Source of the DNA: Lepisosteus oculatus
Taxonomy: Eukaryota; Chordata; Actinopteri; Semionotiformes; Lepisosteidae
Direction of reading: 5' to 3'
DNA length: 64,000 bases
Assembly: GCF_040954835.1 (NCBI RefSeq)
Contig: NC_090706.1
Span: 29,769,148 to 29,833,147 of the forward strand
In this document: positions 54,820 to 64,000 of the stretch, one piece after another
Position numbering within the stretch: position 1 is the stretch's first letter
Layout: each line of letters starts with the position of its first letter
Translations under genes and position numbers: made by a program
The notes under the pieces: generated by a model
What the model was told of the DNA's origin: nothing
The model's input: the letters and a program-made list of their open reading frames with translations, nothing else
Databases searched by the model: none

Positions 54820-55780
54820 TATGACACACCTCTATCCTATCGAAAACACACTGTTCTCTCTTTGTGCTCCTCTTTCTCTGAAAGAAAGAGAGGAAAGGAA
54901 AACTGTTTTAGAAACTAAAAAGATATTAAGAAGATATCTGAATGCATGAACTCACCCCTAAAAAAAGCAACAGAAACGGGGATACCCGAGCATCCTCCTC
55001 CAGCTGCATTGCTGAGAGAGGGACCCATAGCGCCGCCCTGCTGGGCCATGTGGTACCATGTGGACTTCCAGAAGCACTCATGCTGGGGAAGGGGCAGCAG
55101 TCCAAACCAGGAGCCTACATCCAGCTGCCCCCCTCCTCTGTCCTGCAGAGGGTGGCATTGTAACCATGGAGCAGATCGGCCCCCCGAGTCACAGCTTTTC
55201 TCCCTGGGTAGGGCCCACAGTGACAAGGGAGCTGCTGGGAGCTCGGCGAGAGACGTGCCTGACGTGGACACTAGGGGGCACTGTGGATCACAAAACTGCC
55301 TGGATTCAAGACTGCTGCAGTATGACGAAACTGTCCAACCGCAGGGGTGGATCCACCCTGGACATTTGAAGGGTGCTCCAGGAGTCATATGCCAGTGACC
55401 TGTGCATCGTGGGGCTCTGATTGTGTTTGTGGGGGGGGGATATTGGGCTTTGATACGACAGAGGGCTCGTAGATACTGTATCTCAGCATCATCTCTGAAC
55501 AGGTGGAGCAAATCAGAATGTTGACCAATAACGCCAATTAATTACCAGATAATTAATGATGCAGAACATGAATGAAAACCAGATAATCTCGAACTAATAT
55601 CTGCCTCCAGCCCTGAAAAAGTTCTAGATTTTACCTTGAGTCCATTTTTAGTACTTCACATCCTTCAAAAAAAAATACAGTAATGAGTTCAATTGAGGTA
55701 AGAATGTTTAAAGTTAAGAAAACGCATTTAGAACTGAGACTTGGGGTGGGCGGGGAGAGAGGGAGAGACGGACATATCTA
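54820..55780. other. TLX3 3' flank, no confident gene
   Basis: 54945-55400 has overlapping + frames of 150 and 103 codons and a - frame of 198 codons without recognised domains. GACACTAGGGGGCACTGTGG near 55270 looks like repeat-derived sequence. 55400-55780 is AT-rich. Confidence 0.35.
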
Positions 55781-55930
55781 CACAGAGTTGTGGGAGTGTG
55801 GAACAAGCTGCCCAGCCATGTTATTGAAGCCGATACCCTGATGTCTCACAAGAAATCCTTCTGGATGGCAGCTGGATGAAATCCTGGGATCAATTGTCTA
55901 CTAACGATTAAATGCACTGGATGGGCTGAC
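55780..55930 (+). mobile_element. Dispersed fish repeat fragment
   Basis: CACAGAGTTGTGGGAGTGTGG, AACAAGCTGCCCAGCCATGT, TATTGAAGCCGATACCCTG and GGATGGGCTGACTGGCTCC. The clearest copy of the family seen at 6800, 10280 and 62465. Confidence 0.7.
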
Positions 55931-56237
55931 TGGCTCCTCTTGTCTGCGACAGAGTGATTTTCTCCGATAGACTCAGCCTCGACCCACAGCAAGGTCTCCC
56001 TGTTTATCAGGTTCATTTGGGCTTTCCTGGGGTCTAAAACGGAGTAGTGGCGAATGAGTGTAAGGGTAAAGGGAGGCAGGAAGAGGAAAAGAAGACTATT
56101 GTAATTACAAACATTAATTTGATTTTGCATTTTAAAATGTCCTTGGGTTGTAAAATCACGCTACTGTGGACTCCGAGTGACAGGGTGTGGAGTTACACTG
56201 AAGACTTGTATTATAATTTGTATTTGATAAATATGTA

Positions 56238-56243
56238 AATAAA
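56238..56243 (+). terminator. TLX3: Candidate TLX3 polyadenylation signal
   Basis: AATAAA within ATATGTAAATAAAAGTATG, followed by a T-rich TTCTTTTTTTCTTT element 10-25 bases on. It is the first + strand AATAAA I noticed after the stop codon and would give a 3' UTR of about 2.9 kb. Not proven to be used. Confidence 0.35.
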
Positions 56244-56319
56244 AGTATGTTCTTTTTTTCTTTAAAAGAGAAAGAAAATTGTCTCTTTGCTTTACTGTAC
56301 CTATAGCACTGATCTAAAA

Positions 56320-56975
56320 CTCATCGGTGTACCTGCAGCACAGCACCGATCTCAGACACACCTGTACCTGCAGCACAGCACCGACCTCAGACACACCTGT
56401 ACCTGCAGCACAGCACCGACCTCAGACTCACCTGTACCTGCAGCACAGCACCGACCTCAGACTCACCTGTACCTGCAGCACAGCACCGATCTCAGACTCA
56501 CCTGTACCTGCAGCACAGCACCGATCTCAGACTCACCTGTACCTGCAGTAGATCACCGATCTCAGACTCACCTGTACCTGCAGCACAGCACCGACCTCAG
56601 ACACACCTGTACCTGCAGCACAGCACCGACCTCAGACTCACCTGTACCTGCAGCACAGCACCGACCTCAGACTCACCTGTACCTGCAGCACAGCACCGAT
56701 CTCAGACTCACCTGTACCTGCAGCACAGCACCGATCTCAGACTCACCTGTACCTGCAGTAGATCACCGATCTCAGACTCACCTGTACCTGCAGCACAGCA
56801 CCAACCACAGACTCACCTGTACCTGCAGTAGATCACCGATCTCAGACTCACCTGTACCTGCAGTTCAGCACCGACCTCAGACTCACCTGTACCTGCAGTA
56901 CAGCACCGACCTCAGACTCACCTGTACCTGCAGTACAGCACCGACCTCAGACTCACCTGTACCTGGAGCAGAGCT
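56320..56975. repeat. 35-bp minisatellite, about 18 copies
   Basis: The unit CCTGTACCTGCAGCACAGCA, CCGACCTCAGACTCA has a 35-bp period (56361, 56396). Variants AGTAGATCACCGATC recur in register, showing block duplication. The 262-codon + frame is an artefact. Confidence 0.92.
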
Positions 56976-57044
56976 TCAGCCTTTACATACACAACCACAC
57001 TCTTACACACACATACTTGCCTACATACACATGGACACAGAAAA

Positions 57045-57180
57045 TACTGACAGTCAAAACGTTTTATTGGCATGACCAATAAATTACGTTGTTGTGAAAG
57101 CAAATGAAATACACACAGCTTTTACTTAAAATTCCAGTACAAACATGCCATTGGACATTTCTGTAGATCACATAGGAGAC
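57045..57180 (-). mobile_element. LINE 3' tail fragment
   Basis: GTCAAAACGTTTTATTGGCA, TGACCAATAAATTACGTTG and GTGAAAGCAAATGAAAT on + correspond to the reverse of the LINE 3' end. Confidence 0.7.
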
Positions 57181-58660
57181 TCAGAAATGCGGTCCCTGAC
57201 TAAGCCTGTGTTGATTCCGTCTGTCGGGATATGATCTTTCCATTTTCTTCTGGGGGACAGAGACAGACACAGAGAGCCCAGTCAGCCCTAATGACAAACA
57301 TAACTCCCAGCCAGCATTGCACAGGACTGGGCTGAGCTGAGTCCCTCCTTCTCTGCCTCCCCCTCTATCCCTCCCCATCACTCTGCCTCTCTCTTCTATC
57401 TCTCCCCCTCACAAACCCTCAATCAGCCTCACACACTCTCAGTCACGTTCCAGCAGTAAAGCCCTGTTCTGCAGCGCGCAGCAGGAAAACCACTTTAGTC
57501 CGGAGTGTAAGAGCTGGGATCAAGTCCACAGGGAGCGGCTAAGAGCCTTCCCCTCCCCCTCCTCTCTGCAGGCCCATCACCCCCAGGGCTGCCGACACAC
57601 TCAGCTGCTGTGTGTGTGTGTGTGTGTGTGTGCTAGGCTCAGTCCCACCATAGAGCCTCCCCAAACCAGACAAAACCAGGCACAACACAGAGCCTTCACA
57701 AACACTGCAGCCACTACAAGTGAAAGCCGACGGACGAGAGGAGGTTATTTGGATCAGGTTGTTTATCCAGGGATAGAGGGCAGAGCCGATTCCTCTTCCT
57801 GCCTGTGACAGAGGACTGGGTGAGAGCGGAGAGCTGGCACTCTGAATCCCTGCTTCCCCAACGGAGCACAGGGCCGGGGTGGGAACATGGAGGCGAGAGG
57901 AGACCGGAGAGCCATCACTCCTCCTCTCCAATCCCCAACAGAGGACAGGGCCGGGTAAGAGTGGAGTGTCGTCACTTCGAATCCCTCAGAACAGAGTAGT
58001 TACAAAATTGGGCAGCGGAATCCCAGCACCTTGAGTAAGACTACAGCCAGAGAGCCTCTTCTTCTAAAGACACATTTGGTATTTAAGCAGAAGAGACAGT
58101 CACAGCTTATAAAGTATTTGCGTGTCAGCACTTGCATCAGTTTTTTCTAAAACTATTTTACCGAATTACCATCCTCACTGCAGACGCTGTTTTACCACAT
58201 AACACTGCACGATTGACCATAGCAAGACCATAGTAATACATGTGAACACAAACTGCTTCAGCTTCGCAACAGTGCCCCCTAGTGGACTATCATGCCACAA
58301 CCTGCAGTCTCACTGGCTGCTCAACTACAAAGACCACAATGCCTTGCTCTCCTACAAGCACAGTACAGCAGCTTCCATTAGAAATCCTTCAGCAGCCTTA
58401 TAAACTGCATAGCACCTCACTTCTCTACATTGGGGATCCCACTGTCTGCCACGGTTCACCTATACAGCACCCAGGGTAGAGAATTGAGGTTTGTGTGATG
58501 TGGGGTGTCAGGAGCCGTACTCCACAGTCCCCAGGATGACCCCTGTGAAAGTGAACCCCAGTACCTGAGGGGTGTGCAGTCACCCCAGATTGAGGTCCCA
58601 GGGTGTGAGAGAGACGGTCATAAACAGACCTACTGACCCAAAAGACAAACAGGGAGACAG
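57180..58660. other. Intergenic sequence between TLX3 and NPM1
   Basis: No gene seen. Contains a (TG)n tract at 57608-57632 and duplicated GACAGAGGACTGGGTGAGAG / AACAGAGGACAGGGCCGGG blocks near 57805-57960. Short frames only. Confidence 0.45.
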
Positions 58661-58667
58661 CTGACAT

Positions 58668-58673
58668 TTTATT
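58668..58673 (-). terminator. NPM1: NPM1 polyadenylation signal
   Basis: TTTATT on + (AATAAA on -), about 200 bases after the NPM1 stop codon at 58869-58871. Position and strand fit a short 3' UTR. Confidence 0.6.
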
Positions 58674-58868
58674 TCGGCAGTAAAAACACTGAAGAGGGAC
58701 AGCTGGTCCACTGGACGTGCTGGACCCCTGACCCCTCACAAAACCGGACGGCACTGGTCGGCAGGAAAGGGGAGCTTCCCCCCGGGAAAGGGCAAACCCG
58801 CCCCATGTGGACAGACGGACAAAGGAGCAAAAAAAATAAAAACTTAAAAATAATAAAAAAAAATCCAA

Positions 58869-58919
58869 TCATTTCTTGTCTTTCACAGTCTGTCTCCACT
58901 TCCAGAGCTCCTGAATCGT
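58869..58919 (-). CDS. NPM1: NPM1 exon 11 (C-terminal)
   Basis: Acceptor CCTACAG|ACGATT; encodes [16 protein letters not shown] then TGA. Both nucleolar tryptophans are present. The tail after the second Trp is longer than the mammalian R-K-S-L ending. Confidence 0.93.
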   Translation of the reverse strand, partial: TIQELWKWRQTVKDKK

Positions 58920-61900
58920 CTGTAGGAGGGGGAGAGAGAGAGAGGAATAAGTCACACACCGGCCACAAGGGGGAGACAGCACAAAGACATGGTGGCGGCC
59001 ACAAGGGGGAGATGGCGGGACAAAAAATTAAATGCTCACATTTTTATCGTCCACCTTGAAACCGTTCTTCACAAAGTTCTCAAACTTGGCTTCCACTTTG
59101 GGCAGCATGACTCCCTGCGGGGAAAGAGAGAGAAACGGACAGGATGGCTGAGGACCAGGGGGGCCAGCGCGGTCAGGGAACTGGACACAGGGCCACCACG
59201 GCACCCACACTGACCTTCTCCACGCCAACCATCATCTTGGCCTTGATCTCGGCCAGGCTGAGGGGGGCACGGGGCGTCTGGGGCTTCCGGTCTCCTTGGC
59301 CCTTGGTGTTGGGGGTCTTCGGGGTCTTGGGAGTCTGCTGGAGATGGGGGAGAGTGTGGTCAGCATCCCCAATACTAGCCACACAACTGGGCTGCTAGCC
59401 CACAGGGGAAGGAAAAGAGGAACAGAACGCTTCTGGGTCAGAACCCCCCCCCCCCATCAGTGATCAGACTGAATCCGAACAGAACCAACTCCAACTGTTC
59501 CTACCCCCACTGCTCCGAACCGGGCCGGAACGCTAACTGAACCAGATTCCTTAGACTGCCGCACCCAAGGACTCCTCTCCCCAAATGGGAAGGTTCAGAT
59601 GTCCCACAGGTTACCCCACCTCTCCCCCCAAAGCAGGGGCTCATGGTCCTGGCTGGGGGACCCCTGGGTGAACGAGGTTCTCAGAAGAGCATTGTGTGTG
59701 TGTGTGTGCGCACCCCTCCTGCCTCTAGCTGGCAGCTCCAGCCCAGCCACTAAAACCCACTGGAAAGAGCTCCCCTTTCACACCACACCTCTTTCAAAAA
59801 CCACTTGACCCAGTACAGAGTCACGCCTGCTGGTTAGGCTCCAGCCCCCCAACAGACAAACCAGGGTACAGACGGGCTCAAACACACCCTCACCCGGGGC
59901 CAAAACTGCTCATGAACCTGCCAGCATGTCTCAGGCCTGCGATAGGAACACACAAACTCCAGTTCACCACCCGAGCATCACAGCCGGCTAACCGACGGAC
60001 CCAGATCACTACAGGAGACCGGGAAGCGTGCGAGGAAGGCGTGCACAGTTGTCGCACGAGGAAGATCTCGGGGGGCCCCTGCAGGAGCAGCACTGATCCC
60101 CCCCACCAGTCTAAACTCTCCACCCCACAACCCAATGGCCAATCCCAGCAAACTACGACAGCCGGTGGACCGCCCTCAGCTCGAACCCGCAGCCGCGCGC
60201 TCGGGGACAGGGGGCACACCGGGAGTCAATCACTCGCAGACCAGCACAGCTCTTCGCACTCGGCTTTATTGTCCTTCTGTTTCAGTCGGCAGCGACACAT
60301 CGGCACCGTTCCCCCGCGGCCTGACGATGCAAACAGCTGCCCCTGGGGTTAAACGACTCCGCGGGGAGGAGAAATAAAATAAAACGTCATCGCAACGGGA
60401 AGACGTGTCCGAGGAGAACTGGACACTGGAGAACTCCCGTCTGCTGAGGGCACCCAAGGCGGGGGGCTCCCCACTGTCCAGCCGGTGTCACGGGTCACCC
60501 CACGGATCACGGGTTCAGCTGAGGCAGGAGTGGAGGGCCCCAAAGCTTCATGGACCGTTGAAATGGGCGACTCGCGAGAACAGAAGAGTCTCCAGGCGCC
60601 CAGACAAGCGGGCCCCGTGCGAAACGGGCCACACTCGGCGCCTACACCTGACACCTCCGGCTCGGGGCTTTCCGGGCCACGGGACCACTGGGGAACCCGG
60701 TCAGTACCTGGTTCTGTTTCGCGGCAGGAGTGGCTGGGGTCTGCATCTTCCCATTCTGACTGGGGGTCTTGGCTGGTGTTTTCTTCTGGGGCTGAAGGAG
60801 AGACAGAGAGAGATGGGGGGAGATGCATCAGCAGGCAGGAGGTCAGTGAGACAGGGGCAGGCCAGAGAAACCGGACACAGGCGGATCAGGCTCAGTGAGC
60901 CCATGCACCAGCAGGCAAGAGGTCGGTCTTACCTTCACTGGAGTTTCTTCTTCCTCCTCACTCTCCTCTTCGTCATCCTCGTCCTCATCGTCCCTGTTGG
61001 AGAAGCCAGGTGAGAGGGTTAGACACCAGGGTGCGTATCAACAGCAACAGGGAGGAAGACAGGCCAGGGGGCAGACACAAGACTTACTCATCGTCATCCT
61101 CCTCCTCATCTTCATCGTCATCATCATCCTCATCGTCCTCTTCCTCCTCCAGCTTCATCTTTTTCTATGGATACAGTGGGGGGTTTAGGTGAAAAAGTGA
61201 GGAATTATAAAGCAGGGTGTGAACTGGGATGAAGGACAGGGGGTCTTCACTGACCTGCTGCGGTTTGGACTTCACCGCTCCAGCAGGCCTCTTGACAGAC
61301 TTCCTGGACTCTTCTTCCTCTTCCTCATCCTCCTCCTCCCCAAAGCACATGTCTTCCGACACTGCAGGAGTGGACAGGGGTCAACACCACAGGACCCAGA
61401 ACATCAGCTAATTAAACCCCAAAGCCCACCCACTTTTAAAAGCCTTACAATACTTGTTTAGAAACCACAACATTGCTAACAAAGAAAGAAGCACTTTAAT
61501 CCTACAATAAGGCACCATGGAATATTTTAAATTTTATATTTTAAAACATCTACAACTGCAGTGTATTTCTAGTGCATAGTTTCCCATATTTATATTCTTA
61601 CTACCTGCATGCAGAACCCTAAATTTGTGTATATTAAACTTCTTGAACTTGATCCATGTCTTTCAGAGTTTGGTGCGCTGCTTCTACAGCGCTTGCTTAC
61701 CCTTTCAATGGAATCATCATTGAAATCTAGCAAAAACTAGATTGTTGGTAGAAATTAGGTTGAGCAGTGATCAGAGCACAGTGTTGACAAAGTAAAGATA
61801 CCATATTGTACAGTCAAGACCAACTTCTAGCTCTTTGCTGTCCAGACTATTCATTTTCTGAGATCCTAACACTGGCTATTGTGTAGCCAGATGCATTGTG

Positions 61901-63908
61901 GGAACCCACAAGCACCAAAACACTGTGCCCCTCCCCCCCACGCCGGAGAGTTGGACTCACCCATCAGATGCTGTCCGCTGATGTGAACCGGACCAGAACC
62001 CGCCTTCAGCCGGAAAAGCACTGGAGGTGTGATCTCAAACCCGCCCAGGCACACCTGTAAGTCAGACAAGACTGGTCAGCCGGGACGGACCACAGCAGGA
62101 GCCCTGGTGGACAGGCGGGTCTCACCACCCAGGGGATGTGCATCAGGCCCTACGCCCCTTGGCCAAGCGTCGGCAGGCTACATACTGCCCACCTGCCCCA
62201 GGGTCACCCTCCCTCAGCCAGGCCCACAGGGCCGTTCCCTGGACACTCACGCTGGGCAGGGTGGACGGCCGCAGGGAGGCCAGCACTGTCCGCACCGTCT
62301 GGCCCTCGGAGTCCTGCCCCTCCACCTCCACCACGTGCAGCTCGTCCTTCGTGCTGGGGTCAACGCACACCTGGGGAGACAGAGAGGATGAACAGGCTGC
62401 GCCGGGGTCAAAGGTCACCCACTGAAGCCAACCAGAGGACACTGCTGGCAAGCGGATTCAACACTGAGAACAGGAGGCACTTCCTGACGTCTTGACACAG
62501 AGCTGTGGGAGTGGAACAAGCAGCCCAGCCATGTTGCTGTAGCAGAGACCCGGAGCTCTTTCAATAGAGGGCTGGATGAGATCCAGCCCAGTTTTAGCCT
62601 GTCGCGTCTTTGGTAGTGTATGTTTGGCTGTCTGTATATGGTAGTGTTCTTAAGTTTTTTTTACAAACACTGGAAATTTAACAGTGACCTTAGAATTTCT
62701 TCCAGGTAGGCCACCAGTTTTCATACAACTCAAAACTTCACAAAAAATAAGTAAATATCAGCACACATTGTAATGTATAAACCTTAAAACAGGCAAATTA
62801 TTGTTTTTAATTAAATATCGACCTGATTCATTCAGTATGAAACTGTTCGGCCGCTTCAGTGAGAAAAGGGGGCTCTTTACACAAAGGGTGGGGAGAGTGT
62901 GGAACAAGCCCCTGTATTCTCTCAGGAAACGGCTGGGCCGGAGAGGAGAGACTCACCATCCTGAGGGACAGCTGGTGCTCATATTCGTCGTCCTCGGGGT
63001 TGAAGACGGTATCCTTGCCCGCCTTCAGTTCACACCCTGGGAAGACAGACAGCGGGTAAGCAAGGGTGCCACTTCCCGGCAGCCTCCCCACGGCGGCGCT
63101 CAGCCGTCGCCACGGAAACGGGGGGGTGGAGTGGGGGAGACCGCGACTCGGGAGCACGTGGTAGCCACGTGCGCGGTCTGGGGTCCGAGTGGGTAAACCG
63201 AGGAGTCCTCTCGCGGGACAGCAGGTTTGGAGAAAAGGGCCTGAAACTCCGCCTGCGCAGAGAACCGACTTCTTATCGTCGAAAACCGGGTCCAAATCAG
63301 AGACCCCCTCGATCTCGGCGCAACGCGGCTCCTTGGTCACCCGCGCCAGTGCAATCAAATGCCTTTGCTCCTTCTCTCCCTTACTTTACTCACCGCGGAG
63401 TTTTTTTAAAGCAGCTGCCCCGTGGCGTCCCGAGAACCGGCGCCACGCACAGCTCCCCGAGCCGAGGAGCCAGGTCCCGGACAGCCCCCGAACCCCGTAG
63501 GCGCCATTCCCCCCACCCGCGGCACAGCGCACACGTGTTCGCCCGCTTCCTCGCCACACGGCCAGCGGCTCACTTGGAAACCGACATTTCTGGACTTTAA
63601 ACAAAAGGACAAAAGAGAAGCGACGGAGGGTCGCTCCTCTAGCGCCTACGCCGCTCCCAGGCCACAAACAGCGATCAATCAGGTCTCCTCTGCCCGCTGC
63701 GGGGCGCACGACTCCCGGACCGCGGCACCGTGGCCCCCCGCTCGGCTCGGAGCGCGGAGACCAAAGAGAAGCCTCGGCTAGAAGACCACTACAGGACGGC
63801 CTCAGATGTTGCGCTTCCCAGCTCCGCTCAACTAAACGAGCTCGCCGGCTCCTTACCGTACAAAAAGTTCTGCGGGCCCATCTGCTCCGTATCCATGCTG
63901 CTGTCCAT
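58869..63908 (-). CDS. NPM1: NPM1, nucleophosmin (eleven coding exons)
   Basis: Nucleolar histone and ribosome-assembly chaperone. Exons in transcript order: 63908-63857, 63036-62957, 62370-62251, 62054-61961, 61361-61255, 61164-61088, 60993-60933, 60791-60708, 59337-59215, 59114-59040, 58919-58869. All borders are GT-AG and phases join without a break, giving 307 residues (306 if the inner acceptor of exon 9 is used; human 294). Pentamer-forming core is about residues 12-116 ([30 protein letters not shown]). Acidic tracts are at 124-133 and 156-194. A bipartite nuclear signal is at K139-R140 and KKMK 152-155. The C-terminal RNA/DNA-binding bundle keeps W297 and W299, needed for nucleolar localisation in mammals. 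Start context has A at -3 and G at +4. Confidence 0.97.
59040..59114 (-). CDS. NPM1: NPM1 exon 10
   Basis: 75 bp, phase 0 at both ends. Encodes [17 protein letters not shown], the first helices of the C-terminal bundle. Donor AAT|GTGAGC. Confidence 0.95.
59215..59337 (-). CDS. NPM1: NPM1 exon 9, tandem CAGCAG acceptor
   Basis: Encodes (Q)-T-P-K-T-P-K-T-P then [15 protein letters not shown]. The acceptor reads CTCCAGCAG, so splicing at the first or second AG includes or drops one Gln; the exon is 123 or 120 bp. Donor GAGAAG|GTCAGT. Confidence 0.93.
60708..60791 (-). CDS. NPM1: NPM1 exon 8
   Basis: 84 bp. Encodes [15 protein letters not shown], then [12 protein letters not shown]. Basic linker after the acidic tract, as in the family. 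Confidence 0.93.
60933..60993 (-). CDS. NPM1: NPM1 exon 7 (end of acidic tract)
   Basis: 61 bp, starts with the last base of a split Glu codon, then a D/E run ending [10 protein letters not shown]. Donor GTGAAG|GTAAGA. Confidence 0.92.
61088..61164 (-). CDS. NPM1: NPM1 exon 6 (second acidic tract)
   Basis: 77 bp. Begins K-K-M-K-L, the second half of the bipartite nuclear signal, followed by 20 consecutive Asp/Glu. Donor GATGA|GTAAGT. Confidence 0.92.
61255..61361 (-). CDS. NPM1: NPM1 exon 5 (first acidic tract and NLS)
   Basis: 107 bp, the same length I derive for the human exon from protein spacing. Encodes S-E-D-M-C-F-G, a Glu-rich run, [13 protein letters not shown] and S-K-P-Q-Q. Donor CAGCAG|GTCAGT. 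Confidence 0.93.
61961..62054 (-). CDS. NPM1: NPM1 exon 4 (core domain)
   Basis: 94 bp. Encodes [17 protein letters not shown] and [13 protein letters not shown]. Best conserved block of the core; alone sufficient to identify the family. Confidence 0.97.
62251..62370 (-). CDS. NPM1: NPM1 exon 3 (core domain)
   Basis: 120 bp, phase 0 both ends. Contains [10 protein letters not shown] and V-R-T-V-L-A-S-L-R. Acceptor CCCCAG|GTGTGC, donor CCCAGC|GTGAGT. Confidence 0.95.
62465..62935 (+). mobile_element. Dispersed fish repeat pieces in NPM1 intron 2
   Basis: Two fragments, 62465-62610 (GGAGGCACTTCCTGACGTC, GAACAAGCAGCCCAGCCATG, GGGCTGGATGAGATCC) and 62830-62935 (GGGGGCTCTTTACACAAAGG, GTGTGGAACAAGCCCCTG), same family as 55780, separated by AT-rich unique sequence. 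Confidence 0.65.
62957..63036 (-). CDS. NPM1: NPM1 exon 2 (core domain)
   Basis: 80 bp. Completes Gly18, then C-E-L-K-A-G-K-D and [11 protein letters not shown]. Acceptor TTCCCAG|GGTGT, donor AGGATG|GTGAGT. Confidence 0.96.
63155..63171. promoter_or_regulatory. NPM1: Twin CACGTG E-boxes in NPM1 intron 1
   Basis: CACGTG at 63155-63160 and 63166-63171, 11 bp start to start, in CpG-rich intron 1 sequence. CACGTG is the canonical MYC/MAX site, and NPM1 is a known direct MYC target with intronic E-box binding in mammals (from memory). Function here is inferred. Confidence 0.6.
63857..63908 (-). CDS. NPM1: NPM1 exon 1 (start)
   Basis: Start codon is the reverse of CAT at 63906-63908. Encodes [17 protein letters not shown] plus one base. 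Donor TACG|GTAAGG. The leader upstream is CpG-rich and continues past the window edge. Confidence 0.94.
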
Positions 63909-64000
63909 CTTCAACTCGCCACCCCTCCACAGGTCAAAATGAGCTCCGCAGCGACGCACACGTCCCTGACTCCCGCGGAAATACGCCCCGCAGGCGCAGG
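63909..64000 (-). promoter_or_regulatory. NPM1: NPM1 5' leader and promoter edge
   Basis: CpG-rich sequence upstream of the start codon, no TATA box. The promoter proper probably extends beyond the window. Confidence 0.5.

Noticed and set aside
53270..54829. 519-codon open frame on the - strand
   Set aside because: It lies in the 12-bp-period array and is rich in Ser/Val/Gln/Cys/Trp; a period divisible by 3 keeps frames open in several registers.
56287..57075. 262-codon + frame
   Set aside because: Covers the 35-bp minisatellite; the 35-bp unit cycles through all frames without stops.
62138..63600. Several + strand frames of 95-143 codons
   Set aside because: Antisense shadows of NPM1 exons and CpG-rich introns.

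Overview
This is a vertebrate nuclear window, most likely from a ray-finned fish and plausibly a non-teleost such as a gar, bowfin or sturgeon. The genes are split into spliced exons with GT-AG borders. The dispersed repeats are fish-type: a LINE whose 3' end reads ...CAATAAAGC...TTGAATTG, an L2-like fragment, and the TATATAGCGCTTTTCTGG repeat. There is no bacterial-style gene packing. The exact species cannot be fixed from the sequence alone.

Two protein-coding genes can be built exon by exon. TLX3 (T-cell leukemia homeobox 3) lies on the + strand in three coding exons (39726-40185, 46767-47004, 53076-53286; 302 codons). NPM1 (nucleophosmin) lies on the - strand in eleven coding exons between 63908 and 58869 (306 or 307 codons, depending on a tandem splice acceptor). 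The two genes converge tail to tail. TLX3 next to NPM1 is a known vertebrate linkage, but in mammals, as I recall it, both are on the same strand. TLX3 is a sequence-specific homeodomain regulator of neuronal fate. NPM1 is a nucleolar histone and ribosome-assembly chaperone. They are neighbours, not partners in one pathway.

Layout. 0-26 kb holds no recognisable gene. It is a mosaic of minisatellites, LINE pieces and short single-copy AT/homeobox-motif islands that look like candidate enhancers. 26.5-36.4 kb holds three large arrays (48-bp, 30-bp and 28-bp units) alternating with CpG-rich single-copy sequence. 36.4-39.7 kb is the TLX3 upstream region, with a CCAAT/GC-box promoter without a clear TATA box. 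39.7-53.3 kb is TLX3, whose introns carry several (ATT)n tracts and tandem arrays. 53.3-57 kb is the TLX3 3' side, beginning with a 1.5-kb 12-bp-period array directly after the stop codon. 58.6-64 kb is NPM1, with its CpG-rich promoter at the right edge.

The most unusual content is in the repeats. A 66-bp (22-codon) in-frame tandem duplication sits inside the C-terminal ORF2 region of a LINE and recurs at three loci. Two satellites are arranged as mirror images at 11.8-14.2 kb. About 35 tandem units each carry a tRNA A-box-like sequence. A Penelope-like palindrome splits an AT-rich array. The last coding exon of TLX3 is squeezed between two arrays. Conservation and expression statements are inference, since no alignment could be run.
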